From contig NC_061077.1 of the NCBI RefSeq assembly GCF_021917145.1, positions 10,749,251 through 10,813,250 on the forward strand: a stretch of 64,000 nt of DNA, written 5' to 3'. The stretch comes from Hypomesus transpacificus (Eukaryota > Chordata > Actinopteri > Osmeriformes > Osmeridae). The notes under the pieces are model-generated. The model was not told the DNA's origin, did not search any database, and saw nothing but the letters and a program-made list of their open reading frames with translations. Made by a program: the position numbers and the translations under genes. This document shows, piece after piece, positions 63,524 through 64,000 of the stretch (its first letter is position 1; every line of letters starts with the position of its first letter).

Positions 63524-64000
63524 CTCCACCCTCCTCAGAGAGCTTGGGCAGTACAGGGCTTGCACTGGCCTCTGAGTTGTGGAGAAGAGAGAGGTTGAGA
63601 GTAAGTAAATTCACTGTGGAAAGTTTCCATTTCCCTTCATAAAATAACACATGGTTAACATAACCATAACATGGTTTACTGGATTCAAATTAAAATTATT
63701 CAAATTGAATGAGGTATTTAATGTACAATGAGGTAGATTACCATTGTTGCTTTGTTTTCGGTGTGCTTGTATGTAATTTAAACAGTTTAATAAAGATGTA
63801 TTAACTGTTAAATTAATTGAGAGTTTTTTTCATTCTTTCAACAAGACTGTATTCAATTTAAGCACTTGTTGTCCTCTTCTATAATTTTGTCATTTGATGA
63901 TTTCCATTATAATCTTCTGTCACTCAACTGTCTTTTTGATCCACAAAATATATATTTGGAGGTAAACTGGAGAGAAAATGATCTGTATAGACACACTGAG
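63524..64000. other. r3hdml 5' region
   Basis: The first coding exon has about 48 nt of 5' UTR behind a splice acceptor at 63572-63573. At least one non-coding exon should therefore lie beyond it, possibly outside the window. Nothing else was recognised in this AT-rich end. Confidence 0.4.

Noticed and set aside
1-64000. tRNA, rRNA, microRNA or snoRNA genes
   Set aside because: No cloverleaf or conserved rRNA-like stretch was noticed by eye. Small structured RNAs cannot be excluded without a covariance-model search.

Overview
The window is vertebrate nuclear DNA, almost certainly from a teleost fish. Genes are split by GT-AG introns, the orthologues are vertebrate proteins, and there is a UGT5-type single-exon glucuronosyltransferase, L2-like and Rex1/CR1-like LINE debris, foldback MITEs and many microsatellites. 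The species cannot be named from what is visible.

Six protein genes could be assembled exon by exon with intact frames: ccn5/wisp2 (minus, 7185-10773), ada (plus, 19326-28145), pkig (minus, 30081-30692), ttpal (minus, 41620-43181), hnf4a (minus, 45685-51287, with a second first exon at 54076-54127) and r3hdml (minus, 61957-63523). Their order and relative orientation match the human 20q13.12 block R3HDML-HNF4A-TTPAL-(SERINC3)-PKIG-ADA-CCN5. SERINC3 is not visible between ttpal and pkig. At the left end a UGT5-like gene (3547-5828) carries a frameshift and a ~0.67 kb interruption. Between ccn5 and ada there is a weak candidate for an unrecognised two-exon gene (12469-13119) and a nested LINE cluster (about 16.1-18.2 kb).

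The genes are not a pathway: they are an old syntenic block holding a purine salvage enzyme (ada), a PKA inhibitor (pkig), a lipid-transfer protein (ttpal), a liver/pancreas nuclear receptor (hnf4a) and two secreted proteins (ccn5, r3hdml). ada and pkig are convergent, with 3' ends close together; ugt and ccn5 are also convergent.

Points most worth a second look: ccn5 keeps a C-terminal cystine-knot exon that mammalian CCN5 lacks; hnf4a keeps P1- and P2-type first exons only 2.8 kb apart, has lost the usual P1 start codon, and has its exon 6 splice donor duplicated in a 25-bp tandem repeat; an 11-copy 43-bp minisatellite grows out of the terminus of a foldback element next to r3hdml; and a 92-bp direct repeat flanks the nested LINEs.
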